Positions 8,077 through 16,594 are shown, numbered from the stretch's first letter. The stretch: 51,636 bases of DNA from Algoriphagus terrigena DSM 22685 (GCF_000429445.1 NZ_AUBW01000030.1:1-51636), one strand, 5' to 3'. The notes: a model not told the origin generated them from the sequence alone. A program made the numbers and translations.

Positions 8077-9327
8077 ATGAATACGTTTTATAGAATTTTC
8101 GCAGCAATCCTGGTCTTTTCTTTCAATCCGATAGCCGCCAAACCTCTGCAAAGTCAAGCGGAGAAGCCTGGATTAGAAGTGAGCGGGACACCAAACGACA
8201 GTCTGAAATCCAGAGAAAAATCAGCTCTGATACAAAAGCCAGATCCATTTAAATTTGACCCTTTTGGAAAAGACCTCAGCGATACTACCTCGATGGGATT
8301 TCAGTTTTCCTTCGTCCCCTACGTGGGAACGAACGGAATGTACTCCGGAAATATCGTCAACGACTACTCTTTCAACCTTCTGGGGGGCTACTCTGCGGGA
8401 ACCAGAAAACTTGAAATGGCGGGGCTGTTCAGTATCAACCGCAGCGACATGACCGGTGTGCAGCTGGCAGGGCTCTTCAACCAAGTTGGCGGCAAGGTCG
8501 ACGGTGTCCAGTTAGCGGGGCTTTTTAATTCCAACTTAGATTCGGTGAAAAACTCGGTGCAGCTGGCGGGATTGATGAATTTTACCACGGGTCCAGTCGA
8601 TGGCGTTCAGATTGCCGGAGTCGCTAATTTTTCTCCAAAAAACGTCACCGGAGTCCAAGTCGCCGGGGTGACAAACTTCAGTGCAGCCGACGTCGAAGGT
8701 ACTCAGGTAGCAGGCGTGCTGAACTTTGCAGCTAAAAACCTCAAAGGTTCCCAAGTTGGCTTGGTAAATTTTGCCAACAAAGTCGACGGTTTTCAGCTTG
8801 GCTTGATCAACTATTCGGATAGCACAAGCGGGATTCCGGTGGGTTTCTTGAGCTTTGTACGCGCAGGATATCATACGCTGGAGTTCAGTATCAACGAAGT
8901 GGTGCCGATGAATTTGGCTTTCCGAACCGGGAAGCGGGAGTTTTACAATATCTTCTTCGCGGGCATCCGACCCGAGTGGGACGATCAGGTGACTTGGACT
9001 TTTGGATATGGTCTGGGGACTTCCCCGAGATTGGGCAAGAAGACCTACCTCAACATTGAGGTGAGCTCCGAGCAGCTAAGCCAGGGAGGAGTTCACGCAC
9101 TCAACCTGATCAACAGAGGCTACTTGGGAGCAGAATTCCAAGCGACCAAAAACTTCGCAATTTTCGCCGGGCCGACAGTGAATTTCCGGGTCTATGACTC
9201 TTCCTACGCCTTCCATCCGGAGCTGTTTACCTACACAAACATGAACGTGCACAACGATGTGTACTATCCTGAAGATCTGGGCAGCCAGCTCTGGTTCGGA
9301 TTCAAGGCAGGATTCCGGTTTCTTTAA
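8077..9327 (+). CDS. LA_2272-type surface repeat protein, paralogue of the STN-repeat sensor
   Basis: A 416-residue exported protein with a signal peptide (about 1-22). It lacks the STN and beta-sandwich domains. From residue about 70 it aligns along its whole length with the C-terminal 330 residues of the 1972 product, including GFQFSFVPYVGTN, about eight 16-residue repeats GVQLAGLFNxxxxxVx (112-262), FLSFVRAGYH and the C-terminal LWFGFKAGFRFL. It ends in an aromatic/aliphatic strand typical of outer-membrane barrels. The upstream promoter is the same as that of the sigma operon, so it is probably a target of that sigma factor. Function unknown; likely surface-exposed. Confidence 0.85.
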   Translation: MNTFYRIFAAILVFSFNPIAAKPLQSQAEKPGLEVSGTPNDSLKSREKSALIQKPDPFKFDPFGKDLSDTTSMGFQFSFVPYVGTNGMYSGNIVNDYSFNLLGGYSAGTRKLEMAGLFSINRSDMTGVQLAGLFNQVGGKVDGVQLAGLFNSNLDSVKNSVQLAGLMNFTTGPVDGVQIAGVANFSPKNVTGVQVAGVTNFSAADVEGTQVAGVLNFAAKNLKGSQVGLVNFANKVDGFQLGLINYSDSTSGIPVGFLSFVRAGYHTLEFSINEVVPMNLAFRTGKREFYNIFFAGIRPEWDDQVTWTFGYGLGTSPRLGKKTYLNIEVSSEQLSQGGVHALNLINRGYLGAEFQATKNFAIFAGPTVNFRVYDSSYAFHPELFTYTNMNVHNDVYYPEDLGSQLWFGFKAGFRFL

Positions 9328-9343
9328 TTAATGCCAAGAAGAC

Positions 9344-9458
9344 TTTACCACAAGAGATCACAGAGGAATAGGGTCCTGAATTTCTAACTCTGATTCGAGC
9401 CTCGATCCCTAGAGTAAATACAGAACTCTATTTCTCTCTCAGTGCCCTCTGTGGTAAA
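9344..9458. repeat. Inverted 'accacagag' cassette between 8077 and 9592 genes
   Basis: The left arm starts TTTACCACAAGAGATCAC (9344) and the right arm ends CTCTGTGGTAAA (9447-9458). They pair with a few mismatches across a loop of about 70 nt. No coding sequence is evident. It may act as terminator for the 8077 gene or be one of the low-complexity repeat cassettes of this genome. Confidence 0.6.
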
Positions 9459-9475
9459 AAAAATTCTTAAACCAA

Positions 9476-9505
9476 ATAGGGGTAAAGCCTTGGTTGATTG
9501 TCCTG
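9476..9505 (+). promoter_or_regulatory. ECF-sigma-type promoter (copy C) before the 9592 gene
   Basis: ATAGGGGT (9476-9483), 14-nt spacer, TTGTCCTG (9498-9505). The first seven bases of the -10 block are the same as in copies A and B. The leader to the start codon at 9592 is about 80 nt, longer than for copy B. Confidence 0.75.
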
Positions 9506-9591
9506 TAAACGAAAGCTAAACCAACCTTTCTTTTCTCCTCAGAAATGAGCTGATGATCAGAAAGACAAAAGACTAAAATCAAAAAACTAAC

Positions 9592-10197
9592 ATGAAAAAA
9601 TTACTTGGAGTACTAGTCGCATTGCTGATCATGAACACCGCCTATAGTCAACAAGCTGGCAAATTCAGATACCAAATGGACTTCGGAACGGCAGTTCCAA
9701 AGGATGGTGGAATCGGCGCTATTGTCAATATTGAACCTCAGATTCTCGTCATGGACAACCTTGCCGTCGGGATGCGAATGGGCGTTGCAGGGCTGGCCAA
9801 AGACATCGTCTATTACGACATCCCAGATGATTATGATGGGGAGATCGGAGCAAATCTTTCGGTACTGGCTACTGCCAATTACCATTTCAACTTCGGTGAG
9901 GGCAGGGTGGCGCCCTATATCGGGGGTGGTTTTGGCTATTATGGTCTGAGTAATATTGATATCGAAGAGACTGATATCGATGAAGAGGACATCGAAAACT
10001 TGGAGGCGGATTTTGCCTGGGCGCCGATGGTGCGGGCAGGTGTGGAGTTAAACAAATTCCGGATCGGTCTTGAGTATAACTTCGTTCCGAAAAGCAACCT
10101 TCAAAACGTCGGTGGCGATGTCATCGGTCAAGCCACCAACGAATACTTCGCCTTTACGCTCGGCTTCTTTGTCGGAGGTGGAAGATGGGGAAATTAA
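9592..10197 (+). CDS. Outer-membrane beta-barrel protein with an acidic loop
   Basis: A 201-residue protein with a signal peptide (MKKLLGVLVALLIMNTAYSQ, cleavage after about 19-20). Alternating beta strands follow, such as KFRYQMDFG, VAPYIGGGFGYYG, VRAGVELNKFRIGLEYNF and EYFAFTLGFFVGG, the pattern of small 8-strand OMP barrels. Residues 122-140 form a very acidic insertion with 11 Asp/Glu, placed where an extracellular loop is expected; it might bind divalent cations. It carries the shared ECF-type promoter, so it is probably regulated with the repeat proteins. It does not match a named family I can state with certainty. Confidence 0.85.
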   Translation: MKKLLGVLVALLIMNTAYSQQAGKFRYQMDFGTAVPKDGGIGAIVNIEPQILVMDNLAVGMRMGVAGLAKDIVYYDIPDDYDGEIGANLSVLATANYHFNFGEGRVAPYIGGGFGYYGLSNIDIEETDIDEEDIENLEADFAWAPMVRAGVELNKFRIGLEYNFVPKSNLQNVGGDVIGQATNEYFAFTLGFFVGGGRWGN

Positions 10198-10277
10198 ACC
10201 CCGAACCTAAGGTCTAAAAGCTTCATATCCAAGGCATTTTCGCCCAGCTATTCCAAAAATTTCTTACCCAAATCCCA

Positions 10278-10304
10278 GCGGCCGGTTGCTAATCAATCGG
10301 CCGC
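10278..10304 (+). terminator. GC-rich hairpin after the 9592 gene
   Basis: GCGGCCGGTT (10278-10287) pairs with AATCGGCCGC (10295-10304), a 10-bp stem with one G-T wobble. There is no T-run directly after it, so it may be a weak terminator or an RNA-stabilising hairpin. Confidence 0.4.
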
Positions 10305-10369
10305 CTGTCACCGGATTGCCTTTTTCGAACCACTTGATTCATTCTCCTCCCTTAAACTAAACCAATGCT

Positions 10370-12715
10370 ATGAATTCGCTTAGTAAGCTCTTTTTGGTGA
10401 TTTTTTGCTTCGCAATCAATCCCCTTCATGCCCAGACTTTGACCCAGACAGTCCGGGGCAAAGTCGTCGATCAGGTCACTAAGGCTCCGATCCCTGGAGC
10501 GACCGTGATGATACTCAACACGGACCCGCTGATGGGAGTGGCCACCGATGTCGATGGAGACTTCAAGATCTCGCAGGTACCGCTAGGAACCCACACGCTT
10601 CGAGTGAGCTTTGTCGGCTATCAAGACCTGATTCTCCCCAATGTCTTGGTCAATTCCGGCAAGGAGGTCGTTTTGGCCATCTCCATCGAGGAGGATTTTG
10701 GCCAGCTGGATGAAGTTGTGGTGATGGGGGCCGAAAAGGAACGGACCGTCAATGACATGGTGACGGTGAGCGGAAGAACCTTCTCCGTGGAGGAAACGAG
10801 GAAATTTGCTGCGGCTGTGAACGATCCCGGCCGGATGGCGACTTCATTTTCCGGTGTGGTCGGCACTGATGACGGCAACAACAACATCTCCATCCGTGGC
10901 AACAGTCCAAATGGATTGCTCTGGAGAATGGAGGGCATCGACATTCCCAATCCCAATCACTTTGTCAATCCGGGAACGTCGGGAGGCGGAATTTCGATCC
11001 TCAGCTCGCAGTTGCTTGCCAATTCTGACTTTTTGACGAGTGCTTTCCCTGCCGAATATGGCAATGCACTGGGTGGCGTTTTTGATTTGAGCTTGAGAAA
11101 GGGAAACAACGAAAAGCGCGAATTTACCCTGCAGGCAGGCTTTTTGGGGACGGACGTAGCTGCTGAAGGCCCAATCGCCAAAAACTATAAAGGCTCTTAC
11201 TTGATCAATTATCGCTACTCCACGCTGTCGATCCTGTCCAAACTCGGAATACCCTTAGGTGATTTTGTGACGGATTTCCAGGATTTGTCTTTCAATTTCT
11301 ATCTCCCTGCGGGAAAGAAAAGTAGCTTCTCGATCTTTGGTTTTGGAGGATTGAGTGACCAAAACGGGGATGCTGAGAAGGATTCTCTCACCTGGGAAGG
11401 AGAGGGAGACCGCTACAGTTCCAGATACTTTTCCAACACAGGAGCGGTTGGAATCAAGTACTCGTATATGATCAACAATTCCAATTTTCTCCAAACTACC
11501 GTCTTGGCATCAGGACATGAGATAGGCGATGACGTGGAGCGGCTGGATGATGAATACAACGATCAGAAGTGGTCTTACGAGAATTTTGGCAACTCCAAGA
11601 TCACATTTTCCAGTGTGTTGAACTCGAAGATTTCGGCCAGATCCAATCTCCGTAGCGGGATCTATGTGAACCAGCTATACTACAATCTGGTGGAAAATGG
11701 CCGGGAGGAGGAAACAGATCCCATGGAGACTTTCATAAACTCCAAAGGGAATACGCAAAGCATCCAGGCTTTCTCTCAACTTAACTACCGGGCAAGCGAG
11801 CGCCTGACCTTCAATGTCGGGCTCCATTACCTCCAGCTTTTGCTGAATAATTCCAACTCAATCGAGCCGCGGATCAGCGCCTCGTATGAACTGGACGAAA
11901 AGCAGCGGATCAGCATGGGGTATGGCCTTCACAGCCAAGTCCAACCGCTGGGTACTTACTTTGCGGAGCAGGAAGAAAACGGACAAGTCAGCCTGCCAAA
12001 CGAAGACCTTGGCCTGAGTAAGTCGCATCATTTCGTGCTGGGCTACGACCGTCAGCTGAATCCATTTCTTCGCATGAAGATCGAGGGCTACTATCAGCAT
12101 TTGTTCAACATTCCCGTCAAGCCAGGTGAAACAGAAACCTACTCCATCCTCAATCAGCAGTGGACGTATATGACCGATCCTTTGGTCAATGACGGCTTTG
12201 GCAAAAACTACGGCGGAGAGCTTACCCTGGAGCAGTTTACGCACAAAAATCTCTACTTTTTGCTGTCCGCTTCCGTGTACAACTCCCTGTACAAAACGCA
12301 GGAAAACAAGTGGCGAAATACGCTTTACAACGGAAATGCGAATCTCACGCTGACTGTCGGGAAGGAATATGAATTGAAGAAGAACCGGGTGCTGGGCCTT
12401 AATCTAAGAAGTATCTACGGAGGAGGACTGCGGGCGACTCCGATAGATCTGGAGCAATCCATAGCCGACAATGAAACGGTCTATGACGAAAGCCGGGCCT
12501 TTGAGGAGCAAAATCCCGCTTATTTCAGGACCGATCTGCGCGTAAGTCTGAAGTGGAACAAACCAAAATCAACCAGCACGCTTGCCCTTGATATCCAAAA
12601 TACGACCAACCGCAAAAACATCTATGGAAGCTATTTTGAACCTATGAAAGGGGAGATTGAGACAGCCTATCAGTCCCCGATGATCCCTCTGATCAGCTAT
12701 CGGATTGAGTTTTAG
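10370..12715 (+). CDS. TonB-dependent receptor with carboxypeptidase-like N-terminal domain
   Basis: A 781-residue protein with a signal peptide at 1-21. A CarboxypepD_reg-like domain spans about 26-110 (VRGKVVDQVTKAPIPGATV). The plug region follows from about 120 (LDEVVVMGAEKERTVNDM ... GNNNISIRGNSPNG). The rest is a 22-strand-type barrel ending in ISYRIEF with a terminal Phe. No STN domain is present, so it does not signal to FecR by the known route. Length and plug resemble receptors of the non-SusC type; no SusD partner is adjacent. The leader sequence resembles that of the 8077 gene, but the ECF-type promoter is absent. Substrate unknown. Confidence 0.92.
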   Translation: MNSLSKLFLVIFCFAINPLHAQTLTQTVRGKVVDQVTKAPIPGATVMILNTDPLMGVATDVDGDFKISQVPLGTHTLRVSFVGYQDLILPNVLVNSGKEVVLAISIEEDFGQLDEVVVMGAEKERTVNDMVTVSGRTFSVEETRKFAAAVNDPGRMATSFSGVVGTDDGNNNISIRGNSPNGLLWRMEGIDIPNPNHFVNPGTSGGGISILSSQLLANSDFLTSAFPAEYGNALGGVFDLSLRKGNNEKREFTLQAGFLGTDVAAEGPIAKNYKGSYLINYRYSTLSILSKLGIPLGDFVTDFQDLSFNFYLPAGKKSSFSIFGFGGLSDQNGDAEKDSLTWEGEGDRYSSRYFSNTGAVGIKYSYMINNSNFLQTTVLASGHEIGDDVERLDDEYNDQKWSYENFGNSKITFSSVLNSKISARSNLRSGIYVNQLYYNLVENGREEETDPMETFINSKGNTQSIQAFSQLNYRASERLTFNVGLHYLQLLLNNSNSIEPRISASYELDEKQRISMGYGLHSQVQPLGTYFAEQEENGQVSLPNEDLGLSKSHHFVLGYDRQLNPFLRMKIEGYYQHLFNIPVKPGETETYSILNQQWTYMTDPLVNDGFGKNYGGELTLEQFTHKNLYFLLSASVYNSLYKTQENKWRNTLYNGNANLTLTVGKEYELKKNRVLGLNLRSIYGGGLRATPIDLEQSIADNETVYDESRAFEEQNPAYFRTDLRVSLKWNKPKSTSTLALDIQNTTNRKNIYGSYFEPMKGEIETAYQSPMIPLISYRIEF

Positions 12716-12721
12716 GTAAAA

Positions 12722-12745
12722 AGACGCTAGACGAAAGACGCTAGA
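12722..12745. repeat. Short direct repeat AGACGCTAGA x2
   Basis: AGACGCTAGA occurs at 12722-12731 and 12736-12745, 14 nt apart, directly after the receptor stop codon, followed by a third partial copy (TTTTAGAC). It has the look of the other low-complexity intergenic cassettes of this window. Confidence 0.6.
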
Positions 12746-12821
12746 TTTTAGACTTCGTCGGAGATCGGTTGTCACCATTCTGTCTTGTGTCAGCTTAAAA
12801 TTAATGTTTTGGAAGCGTCCA

Positions 12822-12861
12822 CTCTCCAAGGGATTTTTTAGATCCCTTGGAGAGTTTTTTT
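12822..12861 (+). terminator. Strong intrinsic terminator after the TonB receptor gene
   Basis: CTCTCCAAGGGAT (12822-12834) pairs perfectly with ATCCCTTGGAGAG (12842-12854), followed by seven T (12855-12861). A 13-bp stem plus T-run is a classical rho-independent terminator about 107 nt after the receptor stop. Confidence 0.9.
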
Positions 12862-12967
12862 ATGGTTTTCGGGTTTGATTTTTTCTGACAGAAACGAAAA
12901 AGCCAAAACAGATAATGTGAAAGATGGCTCGATCTTGTAAATTCCACCCTCTTTATTTTTCTCAACT

Positions 12968-13828
12968 ATGAAGCCTTTTTCAACTCAGATCCAATCCCTC
13001 AATCCACAGACCGACCACGAGCAAATCTCCTTCTTGCTAAGTTGCCATGTCTTTCCATGGGATCTGGAGCGCTCGCTTGAGTTTGCCCTGTTTAGGACGT
13101 TTGCCGTTCCTTCAATCTCTCGCCTGCTGGCGGATACCGGGGAGTTTTCCAAACGTCCGAGAAAACGCTACGACGACACTGAGCTCATTCTGTTTGAGAT
13201 CCTTGAGCATGGCATGAACAGCCTGCGGGGAAAGCGCTCCATCCGCCGGATGAACTCCATGCACAGCCGCTTTGATATATCCAACGAGGACTTTCTGTAC
13301 GTGCTATCGACCTTCATCTTTGAGCCCATCCGATGGGTAGAGAAATATGCCTACCGCCGGATGACTAAAGTAGAAAAGGAAGGCATTTTCAGAAACTATC
13401 TGGCTTTGGGCAAGCGAATGAACATTAAAGATATCCCGCAAACCCTGGAGTCATTTGAGGAATACAACCTCCGCTACGAGCGGGAAATGTTCCGATTTGC
13501 CGAAAGTAATCGGATCGTTGCTGACAAAACCATCGACTTGATGCTGGGGTTTTATGTGCCGAGGTGGCTGTTCGGATTGGGAAGACCTTTTGTTTTTGCG
13601 CTGTTGGATGATCCGCTTCGAGAGGCCTTGAACATCCGAGAAGTCTCAAGTCTGAGAAAATGGCTGGCTAAAAAAGGGCTTGCGGTTCATGCTTTTTTCC
13701 ACAAAATCAGCCCAGAACCGCAGCAACCGGTGCTGGGAACTCAGCGGAAAAGACCCAGCTACCCCGAAGGATATCAGATCGAGGAATTGGGGACTTTTCC
13801 GTCTAAAGCCAGTGAGGTACCTCAGTGA
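12968..13828 (+). CDS. Oxygenase of the MpaB / latex-clearing-protein family (DUF2236)
   Basis: A 286-residue soluble protein without a signal peptide. The block RRMNSMHSRFDISNEDFLYV (93-112), with His99, matches the family motif in which a conserved His and following S-N-E-D-Y-L sequence line a heme or di-metal site. A second conserved area is WVEKYAYRRMTKVEKE. Such proteins are b-type-heme oxygenases in rubber-degrading actinomycetes and the fungal MpaB protein; most bacterial members have unknown substrates. The C-terminal 40 residues are Pro-rich and variable. It converges with the small gene at 13832 with only 3 nt between the stops. Confidence 0.8.
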   Translation: MKPFSTQIQSLNPQTDHEQISFLLSCHVFPWDLERSLEFALFRTFAVPSISRLLADTGEFSKRPRKRYDDTELILFEILEHGMNSLRGKRSIRRMNSMHSRFDISNEDFLYVLSTFIFEPIRWVEKYAYRRMTKVEKEGIFRNYLALGKRMNIKDIPQTLESFEEYNLRYEREMFRFAESNRIVADKTIDLMLGFYVPRWLFGLGRPFVFALLDDPLREALNIREVSSLRKWLAKKGLAVHAFFHKISPEPQQPVLGTQRKRPSYPEGYQIEELGTFPSKASEVPQ

Positions 13829-13831
13829 TCG

Positions 13832-14185
13832 CTACTTCTTCTTGCCTTTGAAAGTTCCGGTCGCCATATCGGCAAGATTCACTTTTCCTTCCATCTCCGT
13901 GGCGGTAGCAGTCCCATCATATTTGATCAGATTTCCCTGGATCTCAAATTCGATGTGGATTACATTGCCTTTGATCGTGCCAGTGACCGGCGCTTCGCCA
14001 AGCTGTCCGGTGTAGGTGCCGGTGATTTTTTCGCCTTCCTGCTTGAGCTCGAAAGCTGGAGTTCCGCTGCCGGCGTCTGTCTGCACGGTCATCGACCAAC
14101 TGCCGGTGACATTGATTGCGTCTTGGGCAGAGGCCGAAAATCCGATAAAAAGGAAGAATGCGAAAAGGGTGATTACTTGTTTCAT
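13832..14185 (-). CDS. Small secreted beta-rich protein, function unknown
   Basis: A 117-residue protein with a clear signal peptide (MKQVITLFAFFLFIGFSASA, cleavage before QDAIN). The mature part is a run of beta strands: VTGSWSMTVQT, FELKQEGEKITGTYTG, VTGTIKGNVIHIEFE, IKYDGTATATEMEGKVN, TGTFKGKKK. The pattern of paired GTYTG/GTIKG/GTATA strands resembles lipocalin-like or DUF-type small barrels that are frequent in Bacteroidota, but I do not recognise a named family. It ends in KGKKK. It is convergent with the MpaB-like gene and divergent from pta across 213 nt. Confidence 0.8.
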   Translation of the reverse strand: MKQVITLFAFFLFIGFSASAQDAINVTGSWSMTVQTDAGSGTPAFELKQEGEKITGTYTGQLGEAPVTGTIKGNVIHIEFEIQGNLIKYDGTATATEMEGKVNLADMATGTFKGKKK

Positions 14186-14398
14186 GGTTTTTGGGATTAG
14201 AGTTCTTTAAGTTATTGAAAATAGAGAAAAATCAACATGGCCGGTTTCTCTAGGGCGAAAATTCAAGATGCTATGAAAAGGAAATGCAGTCGGGCCGCCT
14301 GATAAAAAAGGCGAGATATGACTTGCGTCAGACTTTTTTCATCAGCTTATTTTCTAATTTGATCCGAGAAACCCACCTGTTTTTTATCTCGATTCCAC

Positions 14399-16489
14399 AT
14401 GACCAATGCCATTTACCTTACCGCTACGGAGCCTTTTTCGGGAAAATCCATCTTTGCTCTCGGTCTGATGAGCCTGCTGGCGGGCAAGACGGACAAGCTA
14501 TCCTACTTCAAGCCGGTCATTTCCGGAGGAAAAAAGGAGAAAGACCGACGTCTGGATCTGATCAAAAGCCACTTTAAGCTCTCGCAATCTTACGAGGAGA
14601 TGTATGTTTTTTCCCGGAAAAAAGCGATCAAGGAGATCAACAGCGGCAACGAATCCTTTCTGATTGATTCCATCATTGATCGGTTCAAAAAGCTCCAGGA
14701 GAGTTCGGAGTTTGTGGTGGTAGAGGGGACGGACTTTGTCGATACCACGACCAATGTAGAGTTTGACGGCAATATCGCGATAGCAAAAAATCTGGGGATT
14801 CCGGCGGCGATCATCCTGAACTGCTCCAAGAGATCGGTGGCGGAGATTGTCGACTTGGCCCTGGCCACGGTTAAGGGTTTTGTGAGTAGGGGAGTGCAAG
14901 TGCTGGTCTTGGTTGCCAATAAGATTGAAGCCGGTACGGAGGACGATGTCGCCAAGCGGCTGAGGGCTGTCATTCCGAAGGAGACCCTCGTGACGACCAT
15001 TCCCATGCAAGTCGAACTCAGCAATCCGACCATGAGCGAAGTGCTCGAGTCTCTAGAGGCTAAGTTGCTTTTTGGTGAAAGTCAGCTGACGAACAGAGTG
15101 GATCACTCCATTGTCGGGGCGATGCAGCTACCTAATTTCCTGACCCGATTGGGACAAAATACCCTGGTCGTGACACCGGGTGATCGGGGGGATTTGATCA
15201 TCGGAGCGATGCAAGCGAATGTGTCTAGGAATTTTGGAAAAGTGGCGGGAATCATCGTATCCGGCGGCATTCCTCCGGAGCCTTCTATCGTCAAGTTGAT
15301 CGAAGGGCTGGAGACGATTATTCCGGTTTTGCAGGTGGAAAAAGGAACCTTCCAGGCGGTGACTGAGGTGAATCAGATCAGAGCTAGGATATCGGCTGAC
15401 GATACTGAAAAGATCTCGATTGCCGTGCGACTTTTTGAAAAATGGGTGGACGAAAAGGCACTATCAGACCGGATCGTGGGCTTCCATTCGGAGACATTGA
15501 CTCCGCGCATGTTCCAATATCAACTGGTAAAAAGGGCCAAAGCAAAGAAAAAACACATTGTCTTGCCCGAAGGAGACGATGATCGGATCTTGATCGCGGC
15601 TGATATGCTGATCCGCCAAAACGTAGTCAATCTGACGATCCTAGGAGCGAAAGAGTCGATCCAAACCGCGATTAACAGACTGAATTTGTCCCTCGATCTG
15701 GATAAGATCAACATCGAAAATCCTGAAAGCTCCAGCAAATTTGAAGGCTATGCTAAGACCCTTTATGAACTTAGAAAAAGCAAAGGAGTCACGCTCGAGA
15801 TGGCGCGGGATCTGATGCTTGACGTATCTTATTTCGGCACCATGATGGTGCACAAAGGGGAAGCTGACGGGATGGTGTCCGGCGCGATCCACACGACTCA
15901 GCATACCATCCGTCCGGCGCTTCAGTTTGTGAAGACCAAACCCGGCGTTGCGACCGTTTCGTCCGTCTTTTTCATGTGTCTGCCTAATCGTGTATCGGTC
16001 TTTGGGGACTGCGCGGTGAATCCCAATCCCACTTCGGAGCAGCTGGCTGATATCGCGATATCTTCGGCGGAGTCTGCCAGGATGCTGGGGATCGAGCCCA
16101 AAGTTGCCATGCTGTCCTACTCCTCCGGTTCTTCGGGAGCAGGTGAGGATGTAGAAAAGGTCCGACTGGCCACGGAATTGGTGAGATCCAGAGCTCCCGA
16201 ATTGAAGGTCGAAGGACCGATCCAGTACGACGCGGCTGTGGATCCGGAGGTTGGGAAAAAGAAAATGCCCAACTCCGAAGTCGCCGGCCAAGCAAGCGTG
16301 TTGATCTTTCCCGACCTGAATACCGGTAACAACACCTACAAAGCCGTACAGCGGGAGACGGGCGCTTTGGCCATCGGCCCGATGCTGCAAGGCCTCAACA
16401 AACCGGTCAATGATCTGAGTCGTGGCTGCACGGTTGCCGATATTTTCAACACCGTGGTGATCACTGCCATCCAGGCGCAGGAAAACTGA
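14399..16489 (+). CDS. pta: Phosphate acetyltransferase (long form)
   Basis: A 696-residue enzyme that interconverts acetyl-CoA plus phosphate with acetyl phosphate plus CoA. Three parts are visible. The first is an N-terminal BioD-like P-loop domain (about 1-200; TATEPFSGKSIFALGL). The second is a DRTGG-type regulatory domain (about 215-330). The third is the catalytic PTA domain (about 373-693; KHIVLPEGDDDRIL, VSGAIHTTQHTIRP, FSDCAVNP-like FGDCAVNPNPT, SYSSGSSG, VAGQASVLIFPDLNTGN). The length matches the E. coli-type enzyme. It is followed after 136 nt by ackA in the same direction. This is the normal acetate overflow and assimilation pair. Confidence 0.97.
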   Translation: MTNAIYLTATEPFSGKSIFALGLMSLLAGKTDKLSYFKPVISGGKKEKDRRLDLIKSHFKLSQSYEEMYVFSRKKAIKEINSGNESFLIDSIIDRFKKLQESSEFVVVEGTDFVDTTTNVEFDGNIAIAKNLGIPAAIILNCSKRSVAEIVDLALATVKGFVSRGVQVLVLVANKIEAGTEDDVAKRLRAVIPKETLVTTIPMQVELSNPTMSEVLESLEAKLLFGESQLTNRVDHSIVGAMQLPNFLTRLGQNTLVVTPGDRGDLIIGAMQANVSRNFGKVAGIIVSGGIPPEPSIVKLIEGLETIIPVLQVEKGTFQAVTEVNQIRARISADDTEKISIAVRLFEKWVDEKALSDRIVGFHSETLTPRMFQYQLVKRAKAKKKHIVLPEGDDDRILIAADMLIRQNVVNLTILGAKESIQTAINRLNLSLDLDKINIENPESSSKFEGYAKTLYELRKSKGVTLEMARDLMLDVSYFGTMMVHKGEADGMVSGAIHTTQHTIRPALQFVKTKPGVATVSSVFFMCLPNRVSVFGDCAVNPNPTSEQLADIAISSAESARMLGIEPKVAMLSYSSGSSGAGEDVEKVRLATELVRSRAPELKVEGPIQYDAAVDPEVGKKKMPNSEVAGQASVLIFPDLNTGNNTYKAVQRETGALAIGPMLQGLNKPVNDLSRGCTVADIFNTVVITAIQAQEN

Positions 16490-16521
16490 ATTTTGATTTA
16501 ATGAGTAAATTCTTCGATGTT

Positions 16522-16594
16522 CTTCATTCAGCATTCGATATTCGTTGTTCCGTTTTAATATCGAATGTCGAACATCAAATAATGAATAATGAAG
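16522..16594. repeat. Inverted 'attcgatattcg' cassette between pta and ackA
   Basis: CATTCGATATT (16532-16542) is exactly complementary to AATATCGAATG (16557-16567). CTTCATT-like words flank both sides, so each strand reads as a chain of similar words (TTCGATATTCG, GATGTTCGACATTCG). It may form a hairpin in the pta-ackA transcript, but there is no T-run after it. Confidence 0.7.
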
